From positions 248,001 through 312,000 of the forward strand of contig CAWHEX010000009.1 in the NCBI GenBank assembly GCA_963828625.1: DNA of 64,000 nucleotides, in the 5' to 3' direction. The stretch is from PALSA-894 sp963828625 (GTDB lineage: Bacteria > Pseudomonadota > Alphaproteobacteria > Rhizobiales > Xanthobacteraceae). The translations under genes and the position numbers were made by a program. Within the stretch, counting starts at the first letter, position 1. Each line of letters starts with the position of its first letter. Below are positions 16,559 through 26,825 of the stretch, piece by piece. The notes below the pieces were generated by a model. The model made no database searches and was not told the origin of the DNA. It was given only the letters and a program-made list of their open reading frames with translations.

Positions 16559-17431
16559 TTACCCCTTCTCGATGATCTTCACCATTGCCGGATAGTAGTT
16601 CCTGCCATACCCGGCGCGGCTGGTGGCTTCGAGCAGATCGCGCGTGTGCTGCGCGGCGGGCGCTTTCACACCGACGTCCTTCGCGAGTTCCAGCGCGAGT
16701 GAAATGTCCTTCAGCGCATAGTCGGTCGGGAAGGCGTCCTCGGGGAAATGGTCCGGCACGAGATGCTTGATCCCCGGCGTGCGAAGCACGGCCGAGTCGG
16801 AGGACCCTTTCGACATCGTCTCGAACAGGAGTTTCGCGTCGATCCCGGCGCGTCGCCCGATGGTGATGGCCTCGGCGAGCGCGTTCGCCGTCATGAACAC
16901 CACCATGTTGTTGAGCGCCTTTACAACCTGGCCGAAGCTCGTCTCGCCGCAGTGCGTCGCCTCGCCCATGTGGGCGAGATGCGGTTGGACGGCGGCGAAC
17001 ACGTCGGGCGCCGCGCCGACCATGATGGAGAGCGTGCCGGCATGCGCGCGCGCCCGCATCCCGGCGACCGGAGCATCGACCAGCGTGATGCCGTGCCTGG
17101 CAAGACGCGCGTGCAACTCCTTGGTGAGGCGCACCGGCGTGGTGCTCATGTCGGCGATCGTGTGCGTGCGGCCTTTCGCGGCGGCGACAGCGTCGCAGAC
17201 CTCTTCGACGGCTTTCGGGGAGTGCAGCGAGAGGAAGATCAGGTCGGCCTGCCGCGCGACGTCGGCGATCGACGCGCAGGCCTTCAATCCCTTCGCGGCG
17301 AGCCGCTCGACCGGCTCGCGCTTCAGGTCGGCGCCGTAGACCGGCAGCCTGGTCTTGGTGGCGAGGTTTCCGCACATCGGCTCGCCCATCACGCCGAGGC
17401 CGACAAAGCCGAGGGTTTCGATCGGCTTCAT
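16559..17431 (-). CDS. NAD(P)-dependent beta-hydroxyacid dehydrogenase (3-HIBDH family)
   Basis: A 290-residue oxidoreductase related to 3-hydroxyisobutyrate and tartronate semialdehyde reductases. Motifs: GFVGLGVMGEPMCGNL (Rossmann), DMSTTPVRLTKE, DAPVAGMRARAHAGTL, and GQVVKALNNMVV with the catalytic Lys. It is an intact paralogue of the frameshifted gene at 14206-15122. Its start overlaps the end of the alpha/beta hydrolase gene (ATGA), so the two are co-translated. Confidence 0.88.
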   Translation of the reverse strand: MKPIETLGFVGLGVMGEPMCGNLATKTRLPVYGADLKREPVERLAAKGLKACASIADVARQADLIFLSLHSPKAVEEVCDAVAAAKGRTHTIADMSTTPVRLTKELHARLARHGITLVDAPVAGMRARAHAGTLSIMVGAAPDVFAAVQPHLAHMGEATHCGETSFGQVVKALNNMVVFMTANALAEAITIGRRAGIDAKLLFETMSKGSSDSAVLRTPGIKHLVPDHFPEDAFPTDYALKDISLALELAKDVGVKAPAAQHTRDLLEATSRAGYGRNYYPAMVKIIEKG

Positions 17432-18291
17432 GCTGCGCTCGCCTTCTTGCCTGCGCCAATTTCCTCCAGCACAGGCAACAGATATCCGATGAATTTCTCC
17501 GGGTTTTCGCTCATCGGGAAATGTCCGAGGTCCTTCATGATCGTCGCCTGCGCGCCGGTTCGCTTCGCGACTTCGAGCGTGCCCTCGGTGGTGCAGGAGT
17601 AATCGTATTCGCCGGTGAGCAGGTAGAGCGGGCAGCGCCGCGCGTCGATCTTGTCGAGCCTGTCGGAGATGTCACCGTCGATCATGTAGAAATAGAGGTC
17701 GCCCTTGAAGACGCCGGGACCGCTCTGCATGTAGTGCCACAGTGTTTCCCAGCGCCCTTCGTCCGGCGCGGTGGGCGCAACGAGACCCGATACGATGCCC
17801 GCAGAGACTTCGCCGCCGTGCACGTCCGGGCGATGCAGCCAGCTCGTATCGTAGTAGGGATCGACCTTGGGCGAGGATTCGAGCCCGACGATGGCGCGGA
17901 ATTTCTCCGGGTGCTCGTCCGCGAGATGCAGCACGATGCGCCCGCCGATCGAGCAGCCCATTACGACGGGCCTGTCGAGTTCCAGCGCGGCGGACACTTC
18001 GAGGATCATGCGCACATAGTCGCGCGAGGTGAGGCGGTACTCCTCGTTCTCCCAGCCCACGGGCGGGGAGGATTTGCCGTGCCACGGCATGTCGAACACG
18101 ATCACACGGTAGTTCTTGGTGATGCGCGGGTCGTTGAGCAGGCCGCGATACTGCCGCCCGTCGGAGCCCGCAGTGTGCAAGCAGAGGAGCGGGATGCCGC
18201 TGCCCGCTTCCTCCACATAGAGACGGTGCGGCTTCCCGAGCAGGTCGAGATGCAGGTAGCGGCCGATGGCCGGTTCGAAGCGGGGGCTCAT
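17428..18291 (-). CDS. alpha/beta-fold hydrolase
   Basis: A 287-residue cytoplasmic hydrolase. The oxyanion segment is LLCLHTAGSDGRQYRGL, the nucleophile elbow is VVMGCSIGGRIVLH, the acid is in LLTGEYDYSC, and the His is in MKDLGHFPMSENPEKF. The family includes esterases, lactonases and C-C hydrolases such as MhpC-type enzymes. Within this operon a ring-cleavage, lactone or CoA-thioester role is possible, but the sequence does not decide. Four-base overlaps with both neighbours show translational coupling. Confidence 0.85.
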   Translation of the reverse strand: MSPRFEPAIGRYLHLDLLGKPHRLYVEEAGSGIPLLCLHTAGSDGRQYRGLLNDPRITKNYRVIVFDMPWHGKSSPPVGWENEEYRLTSRDYVRMILEVSAALELDRPVVMGCSIGGRIVLHLADEHPEKFRAIVGLESSPKVDPYYDTSWLHRPDVHGGEVSAGIVSGLVAPTAPDEGRWETLWHYMQSGPGVFKGDLYFYMIDGDISDRLDKIDARRCPLYLLTGEYDYSCTTEGTLEVAKRTGAQATIMKDLGHFPMSENPEKFIGYLLPVLEEIGAGKKASAA

Positions 18292-18668
18292 GTCACGGCT
18301 CCTTTCGGCGCCGCGGCGCCTCCCGCCGCCGCGAGCACGCCCTTGAAATAGAGCAGGTTGCTCATGAACGGATGCAGGTCGCCCTCGATGCGCAGCAGCT
18401 TCTTCTTCACCAGCGCGAAGATGTCGGTGAAGCCGGGGATCGGCTTCGGGCTCAGCAGCTTCTCCCAGGCGTCGCGCGAAGCGCGCAGCGCGAACGAATA
18501 ATTCGGCGTGATGAACGGGCCGGGCCTAATGCCGGTGATCCTGCCCTCGCTGACGCTGACCAGATGATCGGCGCTGTCGATCGCTATGAGGAACGTCGTG
18601 GTGACGTGTTTCCCGCGCCTGACCAGATTGGCGTCGCCGTTCACGCGCGCGGCGAGATTTTCCAGCAT
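18288..18668 (-). CDS. SCP2-like sterol/acyl-binding protein
   Basis: A 126-residue protein with features of the SCP2 sterol-carrier family: an N-terminal strand-rich part, a central FALRASRDAWEKLL helix, and the conserved FALVKKKLLRIEGDLHPFMSNLLYFKGVLA-type C-terminus (18 residues shown as LRIEGDLHPFMSNLLYFK). These proteins bind acyl-CoA or hydrophobic ligands. It lies between the alpha/beta hydrolase (4-bp overlap) and the acyl-CoA synthetase (13 bp), so a role in holding a hydrophobic acyl substrate is plausible but inferred. Confidence 0.65.
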   Translation of the reverse strand: MLENLAARVNGDANLVRRGKHVTTTFLIAIDSADHLVSVSEGRITGIRPGPFITPNYSFALRASRDAWEKLLSPKPIPGFTDIFALVKKKLLRIEGDLHPFMSNLLYFKGVLAAAGGAAAPKGAVT

Positions 18669-18681
18669 GCGTTTCTCCCGT

Positions 18682-20760
18682 TCACAGTGTTCTTATCAGC
18701 GCGTCCACCGCGACGACCCCGTCGGCCCGCACGATCAGCGGATTGACCTCGGCCTCGGCGATCGGCGGGTCATTCTGCACCGCCAGCCGCGAGAGCGCCA
18801 CGATGGCGCGGGCGAGCGCATCGAGATCGCCCGGCGGCTTGCCGCGGAAACCCCGCAGGATCGCGAAGGCCTTCACCTCGGCGATCATCGCATGCGCGGT
18901 TTCGAGGTCGACCGGCGCAAGCCGCAGGCTTCGGTCGCGATAAATCTCGGTGTGGACCCCGCCGGCCGCCACCATGATCAGCGGCCCGACCTCGCGGTCG
19001 ACGCGATAGCCGATCAGCGCCTCGCCGATGCCGGCGATCATCGGCGCAACAAGGACGCGATCCGGCGTGATGTCGGTGCGGCTTGCCACAGTCTCGCGCA
19101 TAGACTTGATCGCCGCAAAGAGCGCGGCACCGTCGCGGACGTTGAGCGCGACGCCGCCGGCTTCGGTCTTGTGCGCAATGTCAGCGGAGAGAACCTTGAC
19201 GGCGACCGGGTACGGGAAGGGCAGGGCAGGCGCTTGCGTGGCTGTAGTATCGAGTGCGACAGCGGGGGCGTGCGGCAGGCCGAGCCGGTCGAGCAGCGCG
19301 TAGGCTTCCATTTCGTCGAGCACGCGGCCGCCACCGCCTTGCGGCGTCGCGGCGCCGGGCTTCGGCGCGCGCCGAGCAAGCGCCGCCGCGATCGCATCGG
19401 CGCAGGCTTCCGGTGTGCGGAAGCTCGGGATGCCGGCCTCGCTCAGCATCGCCAGCGCTTGCGGCGCTTCGGGCACGAGGAACGCCGCGATGGGCTTCGC
19501 GGCGCCTGCGCTGTCGATGATCGGCCGCACCGCAAGTTCGGGATGGAAGCGCGCCGAGGAGCCGACCACGGCGAGCACCATGTCGAACTCGGGCGCGGTG
19601 GTGAGGATGTCGAGCGCGGCCTTGAACACGTCGTAGCGCGTGCCCGCGATGGTCAGATCGACAATGCGCGCGGGCGTCACGTCGATCTTCTTCTCCGCGA
19701 AGCGCCGGTAGGTGTCCTCGCTCGGCTGGGCGATCTCGACGCCGCGCATGGCAAGCGGATCGACCACCATGATGGCGCCACCGGCCGTGGTGGTGAGGAC
19801 GGCGACGCGCGGCGGCCGCGTGCTCACGGGACGGATCGGCGTGCGCCGCACCAGCGGCAGTGCCTCGATCAGTCCTTCGAGGCTTTCGACGCGCGCGATG
19901 CCACAATCCGCGAGGAACGCGCTCGCTACGTCGTCCTCGCCCGCGAGCGCGCCAGTGTGGGTCACCGCCAGTTCGCGCGCGGCCGAGGAGCGGCCGAGCT
20001 TGTAGGCAACGACCGGCTTGCCGCGTTCCGCCGCGCCGAGCGCGAAGTCGCGCAGCGCGGCCGAATTGCGGATGCTTTCGAGAAACAGCAGGTAGCCGTC
20101 GATATCGGGATCATCGAGGGTCGCGGCGCAGATCTCGCCGATCGAGAGATCGACCTCATTGCCGATCGACACGAGCCCCGCGAAGCCGACGCCGCGTGCC
20201 TTCCCGCGCGACATCAGCGCGCCGATCATGGTGCCGGAGTGCGAGGCAAAGAAGGTGCGCCCGACCGGAATGTCCGGCTCGGCGAAGGCTGCGTTGGCGG
20301 TGAGCAGCAGGCCCTCGCGCAGGTTGACCACGCCCAGGCTCGACGGACCGATAATGCGGATCCCGGTTTCGGCCGCGATCTCGCGCAGCCGGTGTTCACG
20401 TGCGAGCCCGTCGGCGCCGGTTTCCGAGAAACCGGCCGCCAGGATGGTCGCGATCTTGACGCCCGCCCTGCCGCATTCCGCCACGGCGTCGACCACGGCG
20501 TCGGTCGGTATCAGAATGTAGGCGTGGTCCGGCGGTTCGGGGAGCGCCGAGACAGAAGGGTAGGCGCGCTCGCCCAGCACCGTCTCGCGCCTTGCGTTCA
20601 CGCAATAGATTTTGCCCGCATAGCCCGCTTCGCGCAGGAATTTCAGCGGCCGGCCGGCGGTTTTCGTCGCGTCGTCCGATTGGCCGATGATCGCGACCGA
20701 GCGTGGTGACAGCAGCGCCTGACGCAGCGCGGCGCGGCTCGTTGTCGGCGTCATCGGCAT
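18682..20760 (-). CDS. NDP-forming acyl-CoA synthetase (acetate--CoA ligase family)
   Basis: A ~692-residue fused ligase. Domain order: CoA-binding Rossmann domain (SPRSVAIIGQSDDATKTAGR), succinyl-CoA-synthetase-like flavodoxin domain with the phospho-His motif VTHTGALAGEDD, then a C-terminal ATP-grasp domain (EMEAYALLDRLGLP, VLSADIAHKTEAGGV). It forms acyl-CoA from acid, CoA and ATP, releasing ADP and phosphate via a phosphohistidine. It is the first gene of the minus-strand catabolic operon and so probably activates the imported acid. The frame is open to 20802; ATG 20760 has a GAAAG element 5 nt upstream and ATG 20754 is an alternative. Confidence 0.88.
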   Translation of the reverse strand: MPMTPTTSRAALRQALLSPRSVAIIGQSDDATKTAGRPLKFLREAGYAGKIYCVNARRETVLGERAYPSVSALPEPPDHAYILIPTDAVVDAVAECGRAGVKIATILAAGFSETGADGLAREHRLREIAAETGIRIIGPSSLGVVNLREGLLLTANAAFAEPDIPVGRTFFASHSGTMIGALMSRGKARGVGFAGLVSIGNEVDLSIGEICAATLDDPDIDGYLLFLESIRNSAALRDFALGAAERGKPVVAYKLGRSSAARELAVTHTGALAGEDDVASAFLADCGIARVESLEGLIEALPLVRRTPIRPVSTRPPRVAVLTTTAGGAIMVVDPLAMRGVEIAQPSEDTYRRFAEKKIDVTPARIVDLTIAGTRYDVFKAALDILTTAPEFDMVLAVVGSSARFHPELAVRPIIDSAGAAKPIAAFLVPEAPQALAMLSEAGIPSFRTPEACADAIAAALARRAPKPGAATPQGGGGRVLDEMEAYALLDRLGLPHAPAVALDTTATQAPALPFPYPVAVKVLSADIAHKTEAGGVALNVRDGAALFAAIKSMRETVASRTDITPDRVLVAPMIAGIGEALIGYRVDREVGPLIMVAAGGVHTEIYRDRSLRLAPVDLETAHAMIAEVKAFAILRGFRGKPPGDLDALARAIVALSRLAVQNDPPIAEAEVNPLIVRADGVVAVDALIRTL

Positions 20761-20890
20761 CCGAACTTTCGCAGGGCGGAACGGCGGGGCATCGCGGGCC
20801 ATTGTGCTGAAATTCCGCGGGCGTGTCGAAACCCTTCGCCGACCCGGCCGTACCTGTGGCGCGTCACGCCGTTCTCACGACAACGTGCTC

Positions 20891-20907
20891 ATTGGAGCAA
20901 TTCCAAT
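20891..20907. promoter_or_regulatory. small inverted repeat in divergent promoter region
   Basis: ATTGGA-GCAAT-TCCAAT (6-bp arms, 5-bp spacer) lies in the 212-bp gap between the acyl-CoA synthetase operon and the divergent P460-like gene. It has the size of a dimeric-regulator operator. No regulator gene is adjacent, so the role is speculative. Confidence 0.3.
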
Positions 20908-20972
20908 CCGTGACCACGGCTTCTAGTCTGACGGCGGCTGCGCTGCGGCCGTCAATTTCGAGGGGGAGGCAT

Positions 20973-21503
20973 ATGCTCAAATCGGGAATTCTGCCGGTCG
21001 TCACGGCGCTGGTCGGCATCGGGGTTTTTGCAGTCGCCACGCAGGTTCGGGCGGGCGGCGATCTGGTGAAGTTTCCGGAAGGGTTCGACAAGGGCGTGCT
21101 CTACACGACCGTCGATCGCGCGGACAACAAGCAATACCGCGAACTCTACACCAGCCAGGCCGCGGTCGACGCCGCCAAGAAGGGTCAGCCGATGCCCGAC
21201 GGCACCGTCATCACGCTGGTGCAGTATCGCGCCAAGCTCGGCGCGGACGGAAACCCCGAGAAGGATGCGACCGGCCGCTTCATCAAGACCGACGTTCTCG
21301 GCTACACCGTGATGGAGAAGCGCAAGGGCTGGGGCGCCGAGTATCCCGACAACATCCGCAACGGCGAATGGGAATATCAGGCCTTCACGCCGGCCAAGGC
21401 GGCCAACGCGAACGCCAAGCTCACGGCCTGCTTCGAATGCCACAAGCCGCTGCCGCAGGCGAGCGACTTCCTGTTCAGCTACGGCAAGATGGCGGGCAAG
21501 TAA
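20973..21503 (+). CDS. cytochrome P460-family periplasmic haem protein
   Basis: A 176-residue exported protein with an N-terminal signal/anchor (LPVVTALVGIGVFAVATQVRA). The mature part has the P460-like features FPEGFDKGVLYTTVDR, a central YRELYTSQAAVDAAKKGQ and a C-terminal c-type haem site, ACFECHKP (CxxCH). Family members oxidise hydroxylamine or bind NO, or are simple cytochrome c' beta proteins. ATG 20973 is strongly supported by AGGGGGAGG at 20961-20969; the frame extending to 20823 has no ribosome site. It appears monocistronic. Confidence 0.75.
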   Translation: MLKSGILPVVTALVGIGVFAVATQVRAGGDLVKFPEGFDKGVLYTTVDRADNKQYRELYTSQAAVDAAKKGQPMPDGTVITLVQYRAKLGADGNPEKDATGRFIKTDVLGYTVMEKRKGWGAEYPDNIRNGEWEYQAFTPAKAANANAKLTACFECHKPLPQASDFLFSYGKMAGK

Positions 21504-21516
21504 CGGCCGCCGCCAC

Positions 21517-23149
21517 TCATTCTGCGTCGAATTTCCCGAAGTCGAAATTGCGCCCGGGTGCTGAGTCAAACAGCGCCCGGGTGTAGGCGTGCTGCGGCGC
21601 GCTGAACACCGCGGCCGTGGAGCCTTCCTCGACGACTTCACCCTTGTGCATCACGGCGATGCGGTCGCACACCTGTGCGGCAACGCGCAGATCATGCGTG
21701 ATGAACAGCACCGCGAGATTGAAGCGCTTGCGCACGTCGTCGATCAGTTCGAGCACCTGTGCCTGCACCGAGACGTCAAGCGCCGAAACTGGTTCGTCGG
21801 CGACCAGGATTTCCGGCTCCATCGCGAGTGCGCGCGCGATGCAGATGCGTTGGCGCTGACCGCCGGAGAACTGGTGCGGGAAGCGCTCAAGCGCGTCCGG
21901 ATCGAGACCGACAAGCCGCATCAGTTGCTTCGCGCTTTCGAGCGCTTCTTTCTCGGACATTCCGAAGTTGACCGGCCCCTCGGTGATCGCCGCGCCGACG
22001 GTGCGGCGCGGATTGAGCGAACGATAGGGGTCCTGGAACACGATCTGCACGCGCTTGCGATGCGGGCGCAGCGCGCGGGCTGAGAGTTTCGCGACGTCCG
22101 CGCCCTCGATCAGGATCGCGCCGTCGGTGGGCTCGATCAGCCGCGCAATGCAGCGCGCAACGGTCGACTTGCCGGAGCCGGAACTCGCCGACCACGCCGA
22201 GCGTCTCACCGCGCCGCACTGACAGGTTCACATCTTTCACGGCCTGCACTTCGCGGCGCTTGTCGAAGAAACCGCCCGATATGTAGGTCTTGTTGAGATC
22301 ACTGGTCTGCAGCACGATCGGCGTACCGGTGATCGGCGTGCGTGCGGGGGGCGACAGGCTCGGCACCGAGCGGATCAGCATGCGGGTGTATTCGTCGCGC
22401 GGCCGCCGCAGCACGTCTTCGGTGCGGCCCTGCTCGACGACGCGGCCGTGCTGCATCACCACGACGCGGTGCGCGACCTCGGCGACCACGCCGAAGTCGT
22501 GCGTGATGAACAGCACGCCGGTGTTGCGCCGCTCGCGCAGCTCCTTGATGAGCTTGAGAATCTGCGCTTGCGTGGTGACGTCGAGCGCGGTGGTCGGTTC
22601 GTCAGCGATCAGCAGCACCGGATCGAGCACCAGCGCCGCCGCGATCATGATGCGCTGGCGCTGCCCGCCGGAAATCTGATGCGGGTAGACGTCGATCATG
22701 CGCTCCGGCTCGGGGAGGCGAACCGATTCCATCACGTCGAGCACGCGCTGGCGGCGCTCGCGCTCGGAGAGCTTCGTGTGGATGTCGAGCACCTCGGCGA
22801 TCTGGTCGCCGACCTTCATGACCGGATTGAGCGCGGTCATCGGCTCCTGGAAGATCATGGCGATGCGGTCGCCGCGGATCTTGCGCATCTGGGCCGGCGT
22901 TTTCGTTAGCAGGTCGTCGCCTTCGAGCAGCACGCGGCCAGCCGTCGCGACAAGCTGGCGCGGCGGCAGCAGGCCCATGACGGCGTGTGCGGTAACGGAT
23001 TTTCCCGAGCCGGATTCGCCGACCACGCAGACGATCTCGCCCGGGGCGACCGCGAATGACACGTTCTCGACCGCGTTGGCGCGGTCCGCGCCCGTCGGCA
23101 GGCTGACGGTCAGGCCCTGAACTTCGAGAACGGGTTTCACGTCAGTCAT
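21517..23149 (-). pseudogene. fused dipeptide ABC transporter ATPase (DppD-DppF fusion), frameshift in second Walker A
   Basis: Two nucleotide-binding domains in one polypeptide (~543 residues when repaired). NBD1 has GESGSGKS at residues 44-51, SGGQRQRIMIAAAL and LLIADEPTTALD. NBD2 has GSGKSTVARCIARL, SGGQRQRICIARAL and ILVADEPVSALD. The reading frame breaks exactly at the second Walker A: GVVGE is followed by FRLRQ where SGSGKS is expected. One T too many in GAGTTCCGG (plus-strand AA at 22182-22183) explains it. It energises the two permeases upstream (23153-25017). The repaired protein looks fully functional. Confidence 0.85.
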
Positions 23150-23152
23150 TCG

Positions 23153-24075
23153 TCACACGCGCCTTGCAAGTTTCGGGTCGAGCCGGTCGCGCAATCCGTC
23201 GCCCAGCACATTGACGGCGAGGACGGTCAGCGCGAGGCAGATGCCGGGGAAGAAGATGTTGTGCGGGTAAATGCGAAACAGCCCGCGGCCTTCCGCCATA
23301 ATGTTACCCCATGTGGGCGTTTCCGGCGGGATGCCGATGCCGAGGAACGACAGGATCGCCTCCACCAAGATCGCCGACGCGCAGATGAACGTTCCCTGCA
23401 CGATCAGCGCCGGGATGGTGTTCGGCAGGATGTGGCGGAACAGCAGGAGGTGCGTCGGCGTGCCAGCGCAGATCGCGGCCTCGACGTAGGGCTCCTCGCG
23501 CACGGAGAGCACGATCGAGCGCACAAGCCGCACCACGCGCGGGATTTCGGGCACGATGATCGCAACGATGACGCTCAAGAGCCCGGCGCGGAACAACGAG
23601 ACGAGTGCGATCGCCAACAGGATCGCCGGGATCGCCATCAGCCCGTCCATCAGCCGCATCACGATGGCGTCGATCCATCGCAGATAGCCCGCAACGAGAC
23701 CGATCACGAGCCCGATTGCGATGCTGATGACCGCGACCGTGAGGCCGATCAGCAACGATACGCGCGCGCCGTAGATGACGCGACTGTAGATGTCGCGGCC
23801 GAGGCTGTCGGTGCCCATGCGATAGGTGAATGTGCGCGTCGAGCCGTCGTCGTTGCGGATCGTCTGCTCGATGCCGGGCACGCGGTTGCGGAACGCCGGA
23901 TTGATCTCGGAGGGGTTCTTCGTGCCGAGCCAAGGCGCGGCGATGCCGATGACCACCATGAACAGGATCACGGCCGCGCCGAAAATGATGCCGCCATCGC
24001 GCGCGAGCCGGCCGGTGAGGCCGGCCTTCGGCGCGGGCGCAGTGCGCTCGCTGGCGAGCAGGGCGGGTTCGACGC

Positions 24076-24079
<4 letters not shown>
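23153..24079 (-). CDS. dipeptide ABC transporter permease (DppC-like)
   Basis: A 308-residue inner-membrane permease of the OppC/DppC family. A cytoplasmic N-terminus precedes the first helix (IIFGAAVILFMVVIGIAAPWL). The conserved MGTDSLGRDIYSRVIYGARV periplasmic segment and the EAA loop (YVEAAICAGTPTHLLLFRHI) are present, and it ends with RDRLDPKLARRV as DppC proteins do. It overlaps the upstream DppB-like gene by 4 bp and precedes the fused ATPase by 3 bp. Confidence 0.92.
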
Positions 24080-25017
<938 letters not shown>

Positions 25018-25105
25018 AAGGCCGTATCACTCTCCGCGCGTAGAGGCAGAATGCCGAGCGCGACGCGGCGTCATGCGTCGCATCGCGCTCGTGGTATGGC
25101 CTTGA

Positions 25106-26695
25106 TCAGGTGCCGGCCTTCTTCTCGACGTTCCAGAATACCGGCGCGGGCGCGGTCGGGAAGCCGCTCACGTTCTTGCGCGCGGCGCCCGAGGAGTACC
25201 ACTGGCCGAGATTGATGTGCGTCACGACCTCGGTCACGCGCACCTGCACGGCTTCGGCGATTTCCTTCTGCTTGGCCGGATCGGTCGCGCGCGCGAAATC
25301 GTCGCGCAGCTTCTCGAGCTGCGCGTCACAGGGCCAGCCGAACGCCGCCTTGTCGCAGCTCGCGTTGACGAAGCCCGCCATCACGGGATTGAGGATGTCG
25401 GCGGACACCCATGAGGTGAGCATCGCGTGCCAGCCGCCGGCGTTCGCCGGATCCTTCTTCACGCGACGGGCCACGACGGTCTGCCAGTCCATCGACTGCA
25501 TGTCGACCTTGAAGCCGGCCTTTTCCATGAGCGATTTCGCGACCGGCGCCAAGTTGGTCAGCACCTGCAGATCGGTCGAATGCAACAGCACGATCGGGGT
25601 GCCGTCGTAGTTCGCTTCCTTCAGCAGGTCGCGCGCCTTCTGGAAGTTCGACTCCAGGAGGCCGCTCATGCCCTTCTCGGACGCAAGCGCCGTGCCGCAA
25701 ACGAACAGCGCCTTGCAGGTCTTGTAGAACTCGGGATTGCCGATCGTCGCGTCGAGGAAGTCCTTCTGATTGAAGGCGTAGAGCATCGCCTGCCGGACTT
25801 TCGGATTGTCGAACGGCTTTTGCAGATGGTTCGGCCGCAGCGTGTACTGGTTGCCGAGCGGGTTCCAGTCCACGAGCTTGATGTTGCTGTCGGCCTTGAG
25901 CAGCGGCACGAGATCGTGCGAGGGCGCCTCGATGTAGTCGATCTCGCCGGCGAGCAGCGCGTTGACGGTCTGCTGCTGATCGGAGATCGCGACCCATTCG
26001 ACGCGGTCGACCTTCACGACCTTGCCGCCGGAAAGGCCCGAGGCGGGCTCCGGGCGCGGCTTGTACTTGTCGAACTTGACGTACACGGCCTTGTCGCCCG
26101 GCTTCCATTCGTCGCGCTTGAAGACGAACGGGCCGGAGCCGGTGAAGTCCGAGATCTGGGTGTTCGGGTCGGTCTCGGCGACCCGCTTCGGCATCATGAA
26201 CGGCACGTTGGAGGAAGGCTTGCCGAGCCCGAAGATCAGGAGGCCGGTCGGTTCCTTCAGCTTGACCGTGAAACTCTTCGCGTCGTTCGCCGTGATCGAG
26301 TCGACGAAGGTCATCAGCTTCTGACCCGTGGCGTCGCGTGCGGACCAGCGCTTGATCGAGGCAATGCAGTCCTCAGCGGTGACCGGCGCACCGTCATGCC
26401 AAGCGAGGCCATCGCGCAGCGTGAACACGAACGTGAGCTTGTCCGCGCTCTCGGTGAACTTCTCCACCATCTGCGGCTTGATCTCGCCCTTCTCGTCCAT
26501 CGCGAAGAGCGTGTCGTAGATCATGTAGCCGTGGTTGCGGGTGATGTAGGCGGTGGTCCAGATCGGATCGACGATCTTGAGGTCGGAATGCATCACGACC
26601 TTGAGCGTGCCCTGCGCGCTCGCCGTAACGGCCGGGAGGGTGAACGCCGCGGACACCGCAAGAAGCGCCGCCGCAAGGGCCTTCGTCATGCGCAT
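25106..26695 (-). CDS. dipeptide-type ABC transporter solute-binding protein (SBP_bac_5)
   Basis: A 529-residue periplasmic binding protein with a Sec signal (MRMTKALAAALLAVSAAF, cleavage after ASA). The family motif region is IVDPIWTTAYITRNHGYM, then YDTLFAMDEKGEIKPQMV, the ligand-cleft segment FTGSGPFVFKRDEW and a long C-terminal lobe. The frame is open to 26788; ATG 26695 is chosen for the signal peptide and the GGAG at its 5' side. It is the first gene of the first Dpp-type importer. It is closely paralogous to the protein at 28775-30358 (shared AYITRNHGYM). Confidence 0.9.
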   Translation of the reverse strand: MRMTKALAAALLAVSAAFTLPAVTASAQGTLKVVMHSDLKIVDPIWTTAYITRNHGYMIYDTLFAMDEKGEIKPQMVEKFTESADKLTFVFTLRDGLAWHDGAPVTAEDCIASIKRWSARDATGQKLMTFVDSITANDAKSFTVKLKEPTGLLIFGLGKPSSNVPFMMPKRVAETDPNTQISDFTGSGPFVFKRDEWKPGDKAVYVKFDKYKPRPEPASGLSGGKVVKVDRVEWVAISDQQQTVNALLAGEIDYIEAPSHDLVPLLKADSNIKLVDWNPLGNQYTLRPNHLQKPFDNPKVRQAMLYAFNQKDFLDATIGNPEFYKTCKALFVCGTALASEKGMSGLLESNFQKARDLLKEANYDGTPIVLLHSTDLQVLTNLAPVAKSLMEKAGFKVDMQSMDWQTVVARRVKKDPANAGGWHAMLTSWVSADILNPVMAGFVNASCDKAAFGWPCDAQLEKLRDDFARATDPAKQKEIAEAVQVRVTEVVTHINLGQWYSSGAARKNVSGFPTAPAPVFWNVEKKAGT

Positions 26696-26825
26696 GGACC
26701 ATCTCCAGTCGGTGGGACGTGTTGGGACGATGCTATCGGGGGCGGCGGGGGGTGCCAAGCCGCTTTGGCGGGCCTGCTTGCGCGGCAAATGGCGTCAGAC
26801 GCGGCAGCCAGCGCTTGAGACTAAT

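Noticed and set aside
15275..16702. 475-codon open frame on the plus strand opposite MmgE/PrpD
   Set aside because: Same reason: antisense to a clearly conserved gene, biased composition, no start signal.
18586..20709. 707-codon open frame on the plus strand opposite the acyl-CoA synthetase gene
   Set aside because: A shadow frame of a GC-rich gene; low-complexity Arg/Asp/Gly composition and no recognisable motif.
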